In this document: positions 7,084-15,523 of the stretch, one piece after another
Layout of the letters: each line of letters begins with the position of its first letter
How positions within the stretch are numbered: position 1 is the first letter of the stretch
Assembly: GCF_002414005.1 (NCBI RefSeq)
Contig: NZ_DHYG01000051.1
Span: forward strand, 1-30,479
Length of the DNA stretch: 30,479 nt
Source: Psychrobacter sp. UBA5136
Lineage (GTDB): Bacteria > Pseudomonadota > Gammaproteobacteria > Pseudomonadales > Moraxellaceae
Reading direction: 5' to 3'
Notes under the pieces: generated by a model
The model's input: the letters and a program-made list of their open reading frames with translations, nothing else
What the model was told of the DNA's origin: nothing
Databases searched by the model: none
Made by a program: the position numbers and the translations under genes

Positions 7084-7878
7084 TTAGCTTAATATCAAGC
7101 TATCATCTTCGACTTTTTCGCCGCGGGTCTGTTCAAACATATCCAGTAAATCATGCACGGTCATACCTTGACGGTCATTACCCGCGACATCGAGTACCAC
7201 CTGTCCTTGATGGAGCATCACGGTACGCGTGCCATGAGCTAGAGCCTGCTGCATTGAGTGGGTAACCATCATCGTTGTTAGCTGATTGTCGGTGACGATT
7301 TTATCGGTTAATTCTAAAACAAACGCCGCCGTTTTAGGGTCAAGGGCCGCCGTATGCTCATCGAGCAGTAAAATCTTAGACGGCTGCAACGATGCCATTA
7401 GCAGGCTCACTGCTTGACGCTGACCACCGGATAACAGGCCCATACGGTCGGTCAAACGGTTTTCTAGACCCAATTTTAAAACCGATAATTTCTCGCGAAA
7501 TAAGTCACGGTTATTTTGGTTAAGCGCAAAGCTTAAACCACGTTTGCCGCCGCGCTTATAGGCAAGCGCCATATTTTCTTCGATGGTTAGCGCCTCACAA
7601 GTTCCCGCCATTGGGTCTTGGAATACGCGAGCGACCCAATGAGCGCGTTGATGCGCCGTTTTTTTGGTGACATCGATGCCATTTAACAAGATTGAACCGC
7701 TATCGACGCGCGTGGTGCCACTGACCGCATTTAAAAAGGTCGATTTGCCCGCGCCATTGGTACCAATGACGGTGACAAACTCCCCATCGGCAATGTTTAG
7801 ATTGATACCACGTAGGGCAGGGTTTTCAATGGGCGTTCCAGGATTAAAGGTCAACCGCAAATCTGTAGCTTGCATCAT
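7084..7878 (-). CDS. ABC transporter ATP-binding protein
   Basis: This is the ATPase subunit of the importer encoded at 7084-11360, peripheral on the cytoplasmic face. Visible motifs: Walker A GTNGAGKST (39-47), Q-loop VFQDP (Q87), signature LSGGQRQA (149-156), Walker B KILLLDEHTAALD (168-180) and H-loop VTHSMQQA. The LDEHTAALDPKTA form and the pairing with a COG4120-like permease and COG2984-like binding proteins fit an uncharacterised transporter class whose best-known relatives are the Gram-positive tryptophan importers (TrpXYZ). The gene starts 31 bases after the permease stop. At 264 residues it has normal length, with an intact set of catalytic motifs. Substrate cannot be read from the sequence. 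Confidence 0.92.
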   Translation of the reverse strand: MMQATDLRLTFNPGTPIENPALRGINLNIADGEFVTVIGTNGAGKSTFLNAVSGTTRVDSGSILLNGIDVTKKTAHQRAHWVARVFQDPMAGTCEALTIEENMALAYKRGGKRGLSFALNQNNRDLFREKLSVLKLGLENRLTDRMGLLSGGQRQAVSLLMASLQPSKILLLDEHTAALDPKTAAFVLELTDKIVTDNQLTTMMVTHSMQQALAHGTRTVMLHQGQVVLDVAGNDRQGMTVHDLLDMFEQTRGEKVEDDSLILS

Positions 7879-7909
7879 AATAATTATTCCTTATGGTTGC
7901 ACCTTAACA

Positions 7910-8809
7910 TTAAGCCCGAACTTTACGACTTAAAAATTTATTTTTAGCTTTGGGCAATACCAAGGCTAAGACCACGAGTAGCGCGGTAATCAAGTTTAAA
8001 TCCTGCGGACCAAAACCAATACTACGCAGCGTGCTGCTTGATAGCGCCACCTGAATAAACAGCTTGTACAAAACAGCACCGATAACCACAGCAAAGGTAA
8101 TCAGCCAAATCCGCTTGGCAGGTATGATGGTCTCACCGATGATAACCGCTGCCAAACCAATAACAATGGTACCGATACCGATCGAGATATCTGCGCCGCC
8201 TTGCGTCTGCACAAATAGTGCCCCTGCTAACGCAATCAAACCGTTAGAAATCGCCATACCGATGATGGTCATCCATGAGGTATTGATACCTTGCGCCTGT
8301 GCCATACGTAGGTTTGAGCCAGTCGCCCGCATCGATAAACCCGTTTCGGTGCTATAAAACCAGTCTAAAAATAACATAGCAACCAGCACGACGCCACCAA
8401 TAATCAGGCAGCGCATCCAGTAACCGTTGCCATCACTGACCAAGGTACTAAACACTGTCGTTTCACCCAGCAATGGCAAGTTTGGTGCACCCATAATCCG
8501 TAGATTGACAGAATATAAGGCAACCATGACTAAAATACTGGCAAGGAGTTGTAGGATGCCAAGTTTAACGTGTAGCCATGCGGTAACGATACCAGCAACC
8601 GACCCTGCTAACATACCAAAGGCACAAGCAAGCCAAGGGTTAACCCCAGCAATAATAGAAATACCAGCAACGGCGCCACCTAACGGAAAACTACCGTCAG
8701 CGGTCAAATCCGGAAAGTCGAGGGTACGAAATGAGATAAGGACGCCAAGCGCCACTAGGCCGTAAATCAGACCACTTTCAAGCGCACCAAAAAAAGCAAT
8801 TAGAGACAT
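7910..8809 (-). CDS. ABC transporter permease, branched-chain amino acid type fold
   Basis: This is the membrane subunit of the same importer, 299 residues with about eight or nine hydrophobic helices. The N-terminus ALESGLIYGLVALGVLISFRTL and the following FPDLTADGSFPLGGA are characteristic of the COG4120 permeases, which share the LivH/LivM fold. Two copies should form the channel. The cytoplasmic coupling segment is probably STETGLSMRATGSN, which has the usual E-x3-R-A-x-G pattern of this fold. It starts 264 bases after the binding-protein gene at 9074-10102, and a 10-bp stem hairpin lies in that gap. Tight spacing with the ATPase gene indicates one operon. Confidence 0.92.
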   Translation of the reverse strand: MSLIAFFGALESGLIYGLVALGVLISFRTLDFPDLTADGSFPLGGAVAGISIIAGVNPWLACAFGMLAGSVAGIVTAWLHVKLGILQLLASILVMVALYSVNLRIMGAPNLPLLGETTVFSTLVSDGNGYWMRCLIIGGVVLVAMLFLDWFYSTETGLSMRATGSNLRMAQAQGINTSWMTIIGMAISNGLIALAGALFVQTQGGADISIGIGTIVIGLAAVIIGETIIPAKRIWLITFAVVIGAVLYKLFIQVALSSSTLRSIGFGPQDLNLITALLVVLALVLPKAKNKFLSRKVRA

Positions 8810-8993
8810 AAGAGATCAGTAAGTCATAACCCAGCGTTGAATAAATGATGGCATGACAAGTGAGATAGGCGCAGCATCGCGCTATCAATCAGCCAATTTT
8901 CATTAAACGACTAAGCGGTGAATTTAACAGATTGGGTTATCTGCAGTTAAGGTGTTTATCTGCGTTAGATATATAGCAGTATCAGATTCACCA

Positions 8994-9048
8994 AGACGAT
9001 AATTAGCATTAAAACTAGCGTTGACGCGGTGCCTGTTCATTATCGTCT
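8994..9048 (-). repeat. Large hairpin between binding-protein and permease genes
   Basis: AGACGATAAT (8994-9003) and ATTATCGTCT (9039-9048) are perfect 10-bp complements around a 35-base loop, which itself contains a small GCGT/ACGC stem on the minus strand. It starts 25 bases after the stop codon of the binding protein. No T run follows, so full termination is unlikely. A 3' protective hairpin or partial terminator that keeps binding-protein mRNA in excess over permease mRNA is a reasonable inference. Confidence 0.6.
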
Positions 9049-9073
9049 AGGGATTAGATAGCAGAAGCGGCAG

Positions 9074-10102
9074 TTATTCTACCACTTCTTTTGCTTTATC
9101 AATAACAGCTTGTGGCAAAGTAATGCCTTCGGCTTGCGCATTTTTTGGGCTGACATACAAATCAAGTGATTGCGGCGTATACACAGGAATCTCGCCCGCT
9201 TTTTCACCGTTTAAGATGCGCGTGACGATTTTACCGGTTTCGCGGCCTAAATCGTAATAGTTTACCCCTAAGGCAGCAACCGCGCCGCGCTCAACAGAGC
9301 TGGTGTCAGAGGCGATGAGTGGGATTTTGCTTTCCTTAGCGATTTGGTACAGTGACTCATAAGCGGAAACGACGTTATTATCGGTCGAGGTATAAATCAT
9401 ATCGACCTTACCTTCAAGGCTACGAGCGGCCATCGCGATATCATTACTACGCTGCGCAGGCGCTTCGTGGACATTAATACCAAGCGGGGTTAAATTATCT
9501 TTTAGTGCTTTTAAAACGATGGTTGAGTTCACCTCACCTGGGCTATAGACATAGCCGACGTTTTTTAGGCTTGGGATAATTTGGCGCATCAAATCGATTT
9601 GCGGTGCATAAGGAAGGGCATCGGATGCGCCGGTAACATTTGTGCCAGAACCATCAAGTTTAGGTACCAATTTAGCTGCTACAGGGTCGGTGACAGCTGA
9701 GAAAACCATGGGAATGCTGCTGGTAGCGGCAGCAACAGACTGTGCCGACGGCGTGGCAATCGCCACGATAACGTCTGGTGCATCAGCAACGAATTGCTTG
9801 GCAATCTGACCGGCAGTCGCGGTATTACCTTGAGCACTTTGGAAGTTAATGGTTAAATTTTCGCCCTCTTTAAAGCCGGCGTCATTTAACTCATCGATAA
9901 CGCCTTTACGCACGTCATCGAGTGCTGGATGTTCAACGATAGCAGTAATAGCGACCGTTTTCATGGCAGCTTTGGCATCGCCGCCTGTTGCAGCGCCGTC
10001 AGTGGTGTTGGCATCTTGTGCTGACTGGTTACAGCCGGTCAAGATAGCGGTGCAAACACCGCCCCATAGTAAAGCTTTGGCAAAACGATTTTGATACAAC
10101 AT
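9074..10102 (-). CDS. ABC transporter substrate-binding lipoprotein (second of two paralogues)
   Basis: Extracytoplasmic binding protein, 342 residues, of the ABC_sub_bind (COG2984) family. A type II signal peptide ends in the lipobox LTGC with the lipidated cysteine at C24. The mature part has two Rossmann-like lobes. Conserved stretches include ITAIVEHPALDDVRKG, NFQSAQGNTATAGQIA, GYVYSPGE, YTSTDNNVVSA and AALGVNYYDLG. It is very similar over its whole length to the neighbour at 10296-11360, so the two arose by tandem duplication. AGGAGT lies 8 bases before the ATG, and a 7-bp stem hairpin (10123-10142) sits just upstream of that ribosome site. Ligand unknown; relatives bind aromatic amino acids such as tryptophan. 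Confidence 0.92.
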   Translation of the reverse strand: MLYQNRFAKALLWGGVCTAILTGCNQSAQDANTTDGAATGGDAKAAMKTVAITAIVEHPALDDVRKGVIDELNDAGFKEGENLTINFQSAQGNTATAGQIAKQFVADAPDVIVAIATPSAQSVAAATSSIPMVFSAVTDPVAAKLVPKLDGSGTNVTGASDALPYAPQIDLMRQIIPSLKNVGYVYSPGEVNSTIVLKALKDNLTPLGINVHEAPAQRSNDIAMAARSLEGKVDMIYTSTDNNVVSAYESLYQIAKESKIPLIASDTSSVERGAVAALGVNYYDLGRETGKIVTRILNGEKAGEIPVYTPQSLDLYVSPKNAQAEGITLPQAVIDKAKEVVE

Positions 10103-10122
10103 GGGTCTGACTCCTGAAAATA

Positions 10123-10142
10123 ATAATGTGTCCGTACATTAT
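10123..10142 (-). repeat. Hairpin upstream of the second binding-protein ribosome site
   Basis: ATAATGT (10123-10129) and ACATTAT (10136-10142) are perfect complements around a 6-base loop. It lies 5 to 10 bases upstream of the AGGAGT ribosome site of the gene that starts at 10102. It could affect translation or mark an mRNA processing point in the operon. Confidence 0.5.
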
Positions 10143-10264
10143 GTAAAAGATAAAAAAGGTAGCGCTGCCAGCCGTTATCCTAGCTGATGGTAAAATCCGT
10201 TGTATAGCTGATTATTAATGACTGTCCGTTTATTCATTGTGATTGAGTAGCAATTATTTATTAG

Positions 10265-10306
10265 TGCTTATCTATTAATGCCTATCTATCAATGCCTATT
10301 TACTGG
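10265..10306. repeat. Degenerate 14-bp tandem repeat at the end of the first binding-protein gene
   Basis: TGCTTATCTATTAA, TGCCTATCTATCAA and TGCCTATTTACTGG follow one another without a gap. The third unit includes the stop codon of the gene ending at 10296. Copies differ at two to four positions. Confidence 0.75.
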
Positions 10307-11360
10307 CCTTTTGGGCTTCTTTATCGACATTGATGGCGTTTTTAAGTAAATCCGCTGGTAGGCTAGTGCCTTGTTCCGCCGCGTGTTTTGGGCTGACGTA
10401 TAGCGTTAAGGTATTCATCACTTGCGGTGCGATATCTTTGGTCGCTTCACCGTTTAATACGCGATACACCATTTTGCCCGTGGTACGACCAAAGTCATAA
10501 TCATTAACCCCAAGCGCCGCCGTTGCACCGCGCCTGACACTAAACTCATCTGAGGCAATGACTGGGATATCAAGCTCATTAGCTGCATTTGCCATCGCTT
10601 CAAAGGCAGAAACGACGTTGTTATCCAATGAAGTGTAAATAACCTCTACCTTGCCAGCCAGACTACGAGTCGCCATTGCAACATCAGTTGGGCGATTGGC
10701 GGTTACGCCCAATATCTTAAGCCCGCGCGCTGGTGCTACTTTTTCAAGCTGCTTAAGCACCACCACTGAATTTGCTTCGCCTGGGCTATAAACATAACCA
10801 ATGGTTTTTACATCAGGCACGATTTTTTGGATATTGTCCAACTGCGGCTCGATGGGTAATTCGCTCGACAAACCGGTCACATTGGTTTGGATAGGTACGT
10901 CATTTTCATCGATAAGCTTGGCTGCCACAGGGTCTGAGATGGCGGTATAAATGACGGGAACGGTTTTGGTCGAGGCCACGACTGATTGCGCAGAGGGTGT
11001 TGAGATGGCAACGATAGCATCTGGATTGTCACCAGCGAACTGTTTGGCAATTTGCCCAGCCGTTGCGGTATTCCCTTGCGCACTTTGAAAATTAACGGTT
11101 AGGTTTTGCCCTTCTGCGTAGCCGTTGTCCGCCAGCTCATCAATAATGCCGCGGCGCATCTCATCTAAAGAAGGATGCTCGACAATCTGGGTGATGGCCA
11201 AGGTTTTGGCAGGCTTATCATTAGTTGCGCTATCATCAGTGGCAGTCGCAGTGTCAGTCGCATTATCAGAACAGGCGGTTAATCCAAGCACAGCGCTAAT
11301 AGCAGCGCCGCATAAGCTAAGGCGTAAAGTTGTGGCAAAAGTCATGTTATTTTGGCTCAT
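10296..11360 (-). CDS. ABC transporter substrate-binding lipoprotein (first of two paralogues)
   Basis: This 354-residue binding protein is from the same family as its downstream neighbour, and is probably the first gene of the ABC operon. The signal peptide ends in LTAC with lipidated C30, followed by a low-complexity T/D/A-rich tether of about 20 residues. Shared signatures are ITQIVEHPSLDEMRRG, NFQSAQGNTATAGQIA, GYVYSPGEANS, YTSLDNNVVSA and AALGVNDYDFG. Having two binding proteins for one permease/ATPase pair suggests two related ligands or different affinities. No good Shine-Dalgarno sequence precedes ATG 11360, nor ATG 11345. A promoter (11456-11483) and a palindrome (11427-11449) lie in front of it. 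Confidence 0.92.
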   Translation of the reverse strand: MSQNNMTFATTLRLSLCGAAISAVLGLTACSDNATDTATATDDSATNDKPAKTLAITQIVEHPSLDEMRRGIIDELADNGYAEGQNLTVNFQSAQGNTATAGQIAKQFAGDNPDAIVAISTPSAQSVVASTKTVPVIYTAISDPVAAKLIDENDVPIQTNVTGLSSELPIEPQLDNIQKIVPDVKTIGYVYSPGEANSVVVLKQLEKVAPARGLKILGVTANRPTDVAMATRSLAGKVEVIYTSLDNNVVSAFEAMANAANELDIPVIASDEFSVRRGATAALGVNDYDFGRTTGKMVYRVLNGEATKDIAPQVMNTLTLYVSPKHAAEQGTSLPADLLKNAINVDKEAQKASK

Positions 11361-11426
11361 AGGTTAAAAAGTGCAGGTTACCCGAGTCAATGTTATGTGA
11401 ATGCTGAGATAACGGGCGAATATTAA

Positions 11427-11449
11427 GTAATCAATCCATTGATCATTAC
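11427..11449. promoter_or_regulatory. Operator-like palindrome in front of the ABC operon
   Basis: The core ATCAATCCATTGAT (11430-11443) is a perfect inverted repeat with a two-base centre. GTAA (11427-11430) and TTAC (11446-11449) flank it on the outside. It begins 6 bases downstream of the proposed -10 box, so it would overlap the transcription start, a usual place for a repressor site. Confidence 0.5.
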
Positions 11450-11455
11450 GTCCAT

Positions 11456-11483
11456 ATTATGACAGTAATGTAACTTATGGCAA
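11456..11483 (-). promoter_or_regulatory. Candidate sigma70 promoter of the ABC operon
   Basis: On the minus strand TTGCCA (11478-11483) and CATAAT (11456-11461) each match the consensus in five of six positions and are separated by 16 bases. TAATAT, two bases further on, would give an 18-base spacer. The first binding-protein ATG is about 95 bases downstream. Confidence 0.6.
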
Positions 11484-11604
11484 TAAGAAAATAAAACGCA
11501 TTTGTCATTGATTTTATAAAGGTTAATGCAAACAGATTTTTGTCGATGAATATATTTTTTGCCCATGCTCTTTTTATTTCATCACCAATGAATTTTAAGC
11601 AATA

Positions 11605-11631
11605 AAAAAGATGCCACGAAAGCATCTTTTT
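11605..11631 (-). terminator. Rho-independent terminator of metG
   Basis: AAAAAGATGC and GCATCTTTTT form a 10-bp stem around a 7-base loop, starting 21 bases after the metG stop codon. On the minus strand it ends in a T run. Confidence 0.9.
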
Positions 11632-11652
11632 ATTCTATAAGTACAACCGCAT

Positions 11653-13779
11653 TTAAGCTAATACATCACCAATCACGCAGTTATCCGGTAAAGTCACTAC
11701 CGTTAGCTGGGTTTTTGGATTGCCCGTTGATAACACCATGCCTTCTGAGATGCCAAATTTCATCTTACGCGGGGCAAGATTGGTGACGCAAATCACTTTT
11801 TTATCGAGTAATTGCTCAGGCTCATAAAACTTACGAATACCACTAAAAACGTTACGCGGCTTGTCTTCACCAACGTCTAAGGTAAATTGTAAAAGCTTAT
11901 CCGCGCCTTCGACATAGTTGCAGGCTAAGACGTGCGCCACTTTCATCTCAACTTTGGCGAAGTCTTCGATACCGATATAGTCAGCTTGCTCAGTTTTCTC
12001 AGTTACATTGTCAGCATTGGCCGCTTTTTCTGACTGGTTGTCTGTCGCTGCTGTTTTATCATCTGATTTGCTATCAGCATTAGCGGTCGGAGTATCTGCT
12101 TGCGCCAAAGAGGCCTTTGAATCTTCAACCATTGCCGCAACGTCTTTTTCTTCGATACGCTGCATTAAAGGTTTAAACTTATTGATTTTATGACCAAGTA
12201 GCCACTCGTTACGGCTAGCAAAGCTTAAATCGTCAATATTTAAGAAGTCTTTAGCATTGGCCGTCAGCTCAGGCAAGACGGGCGCCAAATAAACCATCAA
12301 TTGACGGAAGATATTAATCGCCACTGAGCAGATGTCTTGAACTTCTTGCTCAGTGCCCTCTAATTTGGCAAGCGACCAAGGTTTTTTCTCGTCGATGTAC
12401 TCGTTGGCTTTATCAGCACACTGCATGATTAAGCGCATGGCACGCGAGAATTCGCGATTTTCGTAAGCGGCTGCAATCTCATCACCAGTTTTGGTAATAT
12501 CTTCTAGTAATTCTGACTCTACGCAAACATCTGACAGCATACCGTCGTATTTTTTCACGATAAAACTGGCGCTACGACTGGCGATATTAACCACTTTTCC
12601 AACCAAGTCGGAGTTAACCTTTTGCATAAAGTCTTGTAAATCAAGATTAATATCTTCAACCTTGTCAGACAATTTACTGGCAAAGTAATAACGCAAGTAT
12701 TCAGGATGCAAGTGCTTAGCGTACGTTTCGGCTTTAATAAAGGTGCCGCGCGACTTACTCATTTTTTCGCCATTGACCATCAAGAAGCCGTGGGCAAAAA
12801 CGCCCGTTGGCGTGCGAAATTCGCTACCCGCAAGCATCGCTGGCCAAAATAACGCATGGAAATAAACGATGTCTTTACCGATGAAGTGATATACCTCGGT
12901 TTTATGCTCGTTTTCTTGCATCCAATAACGGTCAAAATCAAGAGCTTGGTCGCTACCTGCGCGCTTATCACATAAGTTTTTAAAGCTCGCCATGTAGCCG
13001 ACTGGCGCATCAAGCCAGACATAAAAGTATTTGTCTGGCTCGTCGCTTGGCGTATCTGGAATTTGAAAACCAAAATAAGGACCATCACGCGAGATATCCC
13101 AGCTGGCCAGCCCAGCATCAAACCATTCTTGCAGTTTGTTAGCGACCGACACTTGCAAGCGATTTTCGCTGCGCGTCCAGTCCTTTAAGAATTGCTCAAA
13201 TTCTGGCAAATCAAAGAAATAATGCTTAGAAGTTTTAAGCACTGGCGTGGCATTTGACAATGTTGAGTGCGGGTTGATAAGGTCGGTCGCATCGTAAGTG
13301 GTACCGCACACCTCGCAGTTATCGCCGTACTGGTCAGGCGCGGCGCATTCAGGACAGGTACCTTTAACAAAACGATCGGCTAAAAATAGCTGCTTTTCAG
13401 GGTCAAAAAGCTGTTTGACGTCTTTTGTACTGATATGACCGGCGCTATTAAGGCGACGATAAATCAATTCAGAGAAATGTTTGTTTTCTTCTGAATGGGT
13501 GCTGTGATAATTATCAAAATTAATCAAAAATTTGGCAAAGTCGGCTTCATGTGAGGCTTTTACCGAGGCGATTTGTTCTTCTGGGCTCACGCCATTTTCT
13601 TCAGCTTTTAACATGATACCAGTACCATGAGCATCATCGGCGCAGACATAGGTGACCTGATGGCCTTGCGCTTTCATCGCACGCACCCAAACGTCAGTCT
13701 GTACATGTTCTAAAAGATGGCCTAAATGAAGATCGCCATTGGCATAAGGAAGAGCACTGGTTACTAGAATCTCACGCAC
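11653..13779 (-). CDS. metG: Methionyl-tRNA synthetase
   Basis: Charges tRNA-Met with methionine in the cytoplasm. The class I signatures are the HIGH-type HLGH close to the N-terminus and KMSKS about 320 residues later. A zinc knuckle with two CxxC pairs (CPEC and CEVC) marks the MetG1 form. The catalytic and anticodon-binding domains are followed by an A/D/K/S-rich linker of about 50 residues and a C-terminal tRNA-binding domain (IEDFAKVEMKVAHVL to APRKMKFG-SEGM) that mediates dimerisation. The frame is open to 13788, but AGGTGA then overlaps the start. GTG 13779 is well placed behind it and gives MREILVTSALPYANG, the usual MetG beginning. The length of about 708 residues is slightly above the E. 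coli enzyme because of the linker. Confidence 0.97.
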   Translation of the reverse strand: MREILVTSALPYANGDLHLGHLLEHVQTDVWVRAMKAQGHQVTYVCADDAHGTGIMLKAEENGVSPEEQIASVKASHEADFAKFLINFDNYHSTHSEENKHFSELIYRRLNSAGHISTKDVKQLFDPEKQLFLADRFVKGTCPECAAPDQYGDNCEVCGTTYDATDLINPHSTLSNATPVLKTSKHYFFDLPEFEQFLKDWTRSENRLQVSVANKLQEWFDAGLASWDISRDGPYFGFQIPDTPSDEPDKYFYVWLDAPVGYMASFKNLCDKRAGSDQALDFDRYWMQENEHKTEVYHFIGKDIVYFHALFWPAMLAGSEFRTPTGVFAHGFLMVNGEKMSKSRGTFIKAETYAKHLHPEYLRYYFASKLSDKVEDINLDLQDFMQKVNSDLVGKVVNIASRSASFIVKKYDGMLSDVCVESELLEDITKTGDEIAAAYENREFSRAMRLIMQCADKANEYIDEKKPWSLAKLEGTEQEVQDICSVAINIFRQLMVYLAPVLPELTANAKDFLNIDDLSFASRNEWLLGHKINKFKPLMQRIEEKDVAAMVEDSKASLAQADTPTANADSKSDDKTAATDNQSEKAANADNVTEKTEQADYIGIEDFAKVEMKVAHVLACNYVEGADKLLQFTLDVGEDKPRNVFSGIRKFYEPEQLLDKKVICVTNLAPRKMKFGISEGMVLSTGNPKTQLTVVTLPDNCVIGDVLA

Positions 13780-14107
13780 TATTATCACCTATATTTTTGT
13801 ATAAACGGGTTGGTTATCAATAGAAATTAAAAAAGTGTGCCTATGATACCGTAATTCGGCCAAATTTGTGATATTACCTTGGTAATTAATGTGCTCATTC
13901 ATCATATAGTAGCCCTAAACCTGCACGGTATGACGAGTGATAACTTATATAGAGGTTAATAGAAATCAATACTTATCAAAAGGCAGCACAATAAAAACCC
14001 ACCAAGCAATTTGCTAAGTGGGTGTAATGAGTGTGGTTTATAAAAAAGTAAGTTTCTATGGTGTCTAAAAGTGCTATTTAAAGTCTGCTTTTAGCATTTT
14101 AATATCT
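13780..14107. other. Intergenic region between the GntP-family gene and metG
   Basis: About 330 bases without a gene. It contains the terminator of the upstream permease gene (13997-14023) and must contain the metG promoter. I could not fix clear -35 and -10 boxes for metG in this AT-rich stretch. Confidence 0.6.
13997..14023 (-). terminator. Rho-independent terminator of the GntP-family permease gene
   Basis: ACCCAC and GTGGGT form the outer stem, with AGCAA/TTGCT continuing inside. On the minus strand it is followed by TTTTTATT. It lies 85 bases after the permease stop codon. Confidence 0.85.
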
Positions 14108-15523
14108 TTAAAACGAACCAAACACCGTACCTAAAAGGATAATAGCAATCACCGCAATAAGTGGAATCACTATGGTGACCATGGCGACGTTTAGATACGA
14201 TTGCTTATGGGTCAAACCGCAAATTGCCAGTAGGGTAATGACCGCACCACTATGTGGCAAGGTATCCAAACCGCCAGCCGCCATTACAGCGACTCGGTGC
14301 ATGAGTTCTGGATCAATACCAGCTGCGACCGCCATTCTTAGATAATCGTCCCCTAACGTTGATAAGGCGATGCTCAAACCACCAGAAGATGAACCTGTAA
14401 TACCAGCGAGCGTAGTCATCGCCACCGCTTCTGAGATAAGTGGATTGCCGGGCGTTAGGTTTAAAATACTATCACGAATAATAAGAAAACCTGCTAATGA
14501 AGCAATAACAGCGCCATAACCTACTTCTGATGCCGTATTAAAAATCGGCAACATTGAATCATAAGTACCACGATTAATGGTCTTTTTAAGGTTATTCCAG
14601 TGGCCGATACGCAGTACAATTAATACCACACAAGCCACAACTAGTGAGATGATAATCGACCATAAACCAAGTGAGCCTGCGATATTTAAGTCCGGAAACT
14701 GAGTCTGTAGACCACTGAAATCCATAGAGGGAAAGATAAAATAAGTCAGTAAAGCGTTTAAGCCAATCACCAGTACCAATGGAATCATAGCAACTGTAAA
14801 TGAGGTGTGATGTGTGCTTACCAAATTGGTTTCTGCTGTTGTGCTACCAATACTGCCCACATCACTTTCGTCATGCTGGCCGTAGCCTTCACCTAACGCG
14901 TTGGCTTTTTTGGCTCGTGATTGTAACCACAACCAACCACAGAAGAACATGATAAGACCGCCAATAATACCCAAAATAGGCGCGGCAAAGACGTTGGTAT
15001 TGTAATAAGGGATAGGAATCGCATTCTGAATGGCTGGCGTGCCCGGCAATGCTGTCATGGTAAAGGTAAACGAACCTAACGCAATCGCTGCTGGAATCAA
15101 GCGCTTAGGAATATCAGCCGCCTTAAATAAATCTTTGGCGATGGGGTAAATGGCAAATGCCACGACAAATAATGACACACCGCCGTAAGTTAAGATGGCA
15201 CAAACTAAGATAACTGCCAAAATAGCTTTACTAGCACCGAGCTTTTCTACAACCGTATTAGCAATGGCTGTTGCCGCCCCAGAGTCTGCCATCAAACGCC
15301 CAAATAACGCTCCTAGTAAGAAAATAGGAAAAAACTTGAGCAAAAACCCACTTAAGGCGCCCATAAAAACATCGGTATAAGCGGGAATACTGCTTAAAAA
15401 ATCACCTGAAAGTAACACGGCCAACATCGCCATAATCGGTGCCAAAACCAGCACAGAATAACCGCGATAAGCAAAGAACATTAGTAATAATAAAGTAGTG
15501 ATAATAGCAAGTGTGCTAAACAT
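14108..15523 (-). CDS. GntP family permease, probable 3-hydroxybutyrate transporter
   Basis: Inner-membrane permease of 471 residues with about 12 hydrophobic helices. GntP-type features are FGRLMADSGAATAIA near residue 90, LTYGGVSLFVVAF, the LPGTPAIQNAIP loop and the C-terminal GLDTLPHSGAVITLL. The family imports gluconate-like sugar acids and also short hydroxy acids. Because the gene is divergent from scoA-scoB and a 3-hydroxybutyrate dehydrogenase gene, D-3-hydroxybutyrate or acetoacetate is the most likely substrate here. That is inferred from context. AAGGAGAGG lies about 6 bases before the ATG. The shared intergenic region contains a 7-bp inverted repeat that could control both directions. 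Confidence 0.88.
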   Translation of the reverse strand: MFSTLAIITTLLLLMFFAYRGYSVLVLAPIMAMLAVLLSGDFLSSIPAYTDVFMGALSGFLLKFFPIFLLGALFGRLMADSGAATAIANTVVEKLGASKAILAVILVCAILTYGGVSLFVVAFAIYPIAKDLFKAADIPKRLIPAAIALGSFTFTMTALPGTPAIQNAIPIPYYNTNVFAAPILGIIGGLIMFFCGWLWLQSRAKKANALGEGYGQHDESDVGSIGSTTAETNLVSTHHTSFTVAMIPLVLVIGLNALLTYFIFPSMDFSGLQTQFPDLNIAGSLGLWSIIISLVVACVVLIVLRIGHWNNLKKTINRGTYDSMLPIFNTASEVGYGAVIASLAGFLIIRDSILNLTPGNPLISEAVAMTTLAGITGSSSGGLSIALSTLGDDYLRMAVAAGIDPELMHRVAVMAAGGLDTLPHSGAVITLLAICGLTHKQSYLNVAMVTIVIPLIAVIAIILLGTVFGSF

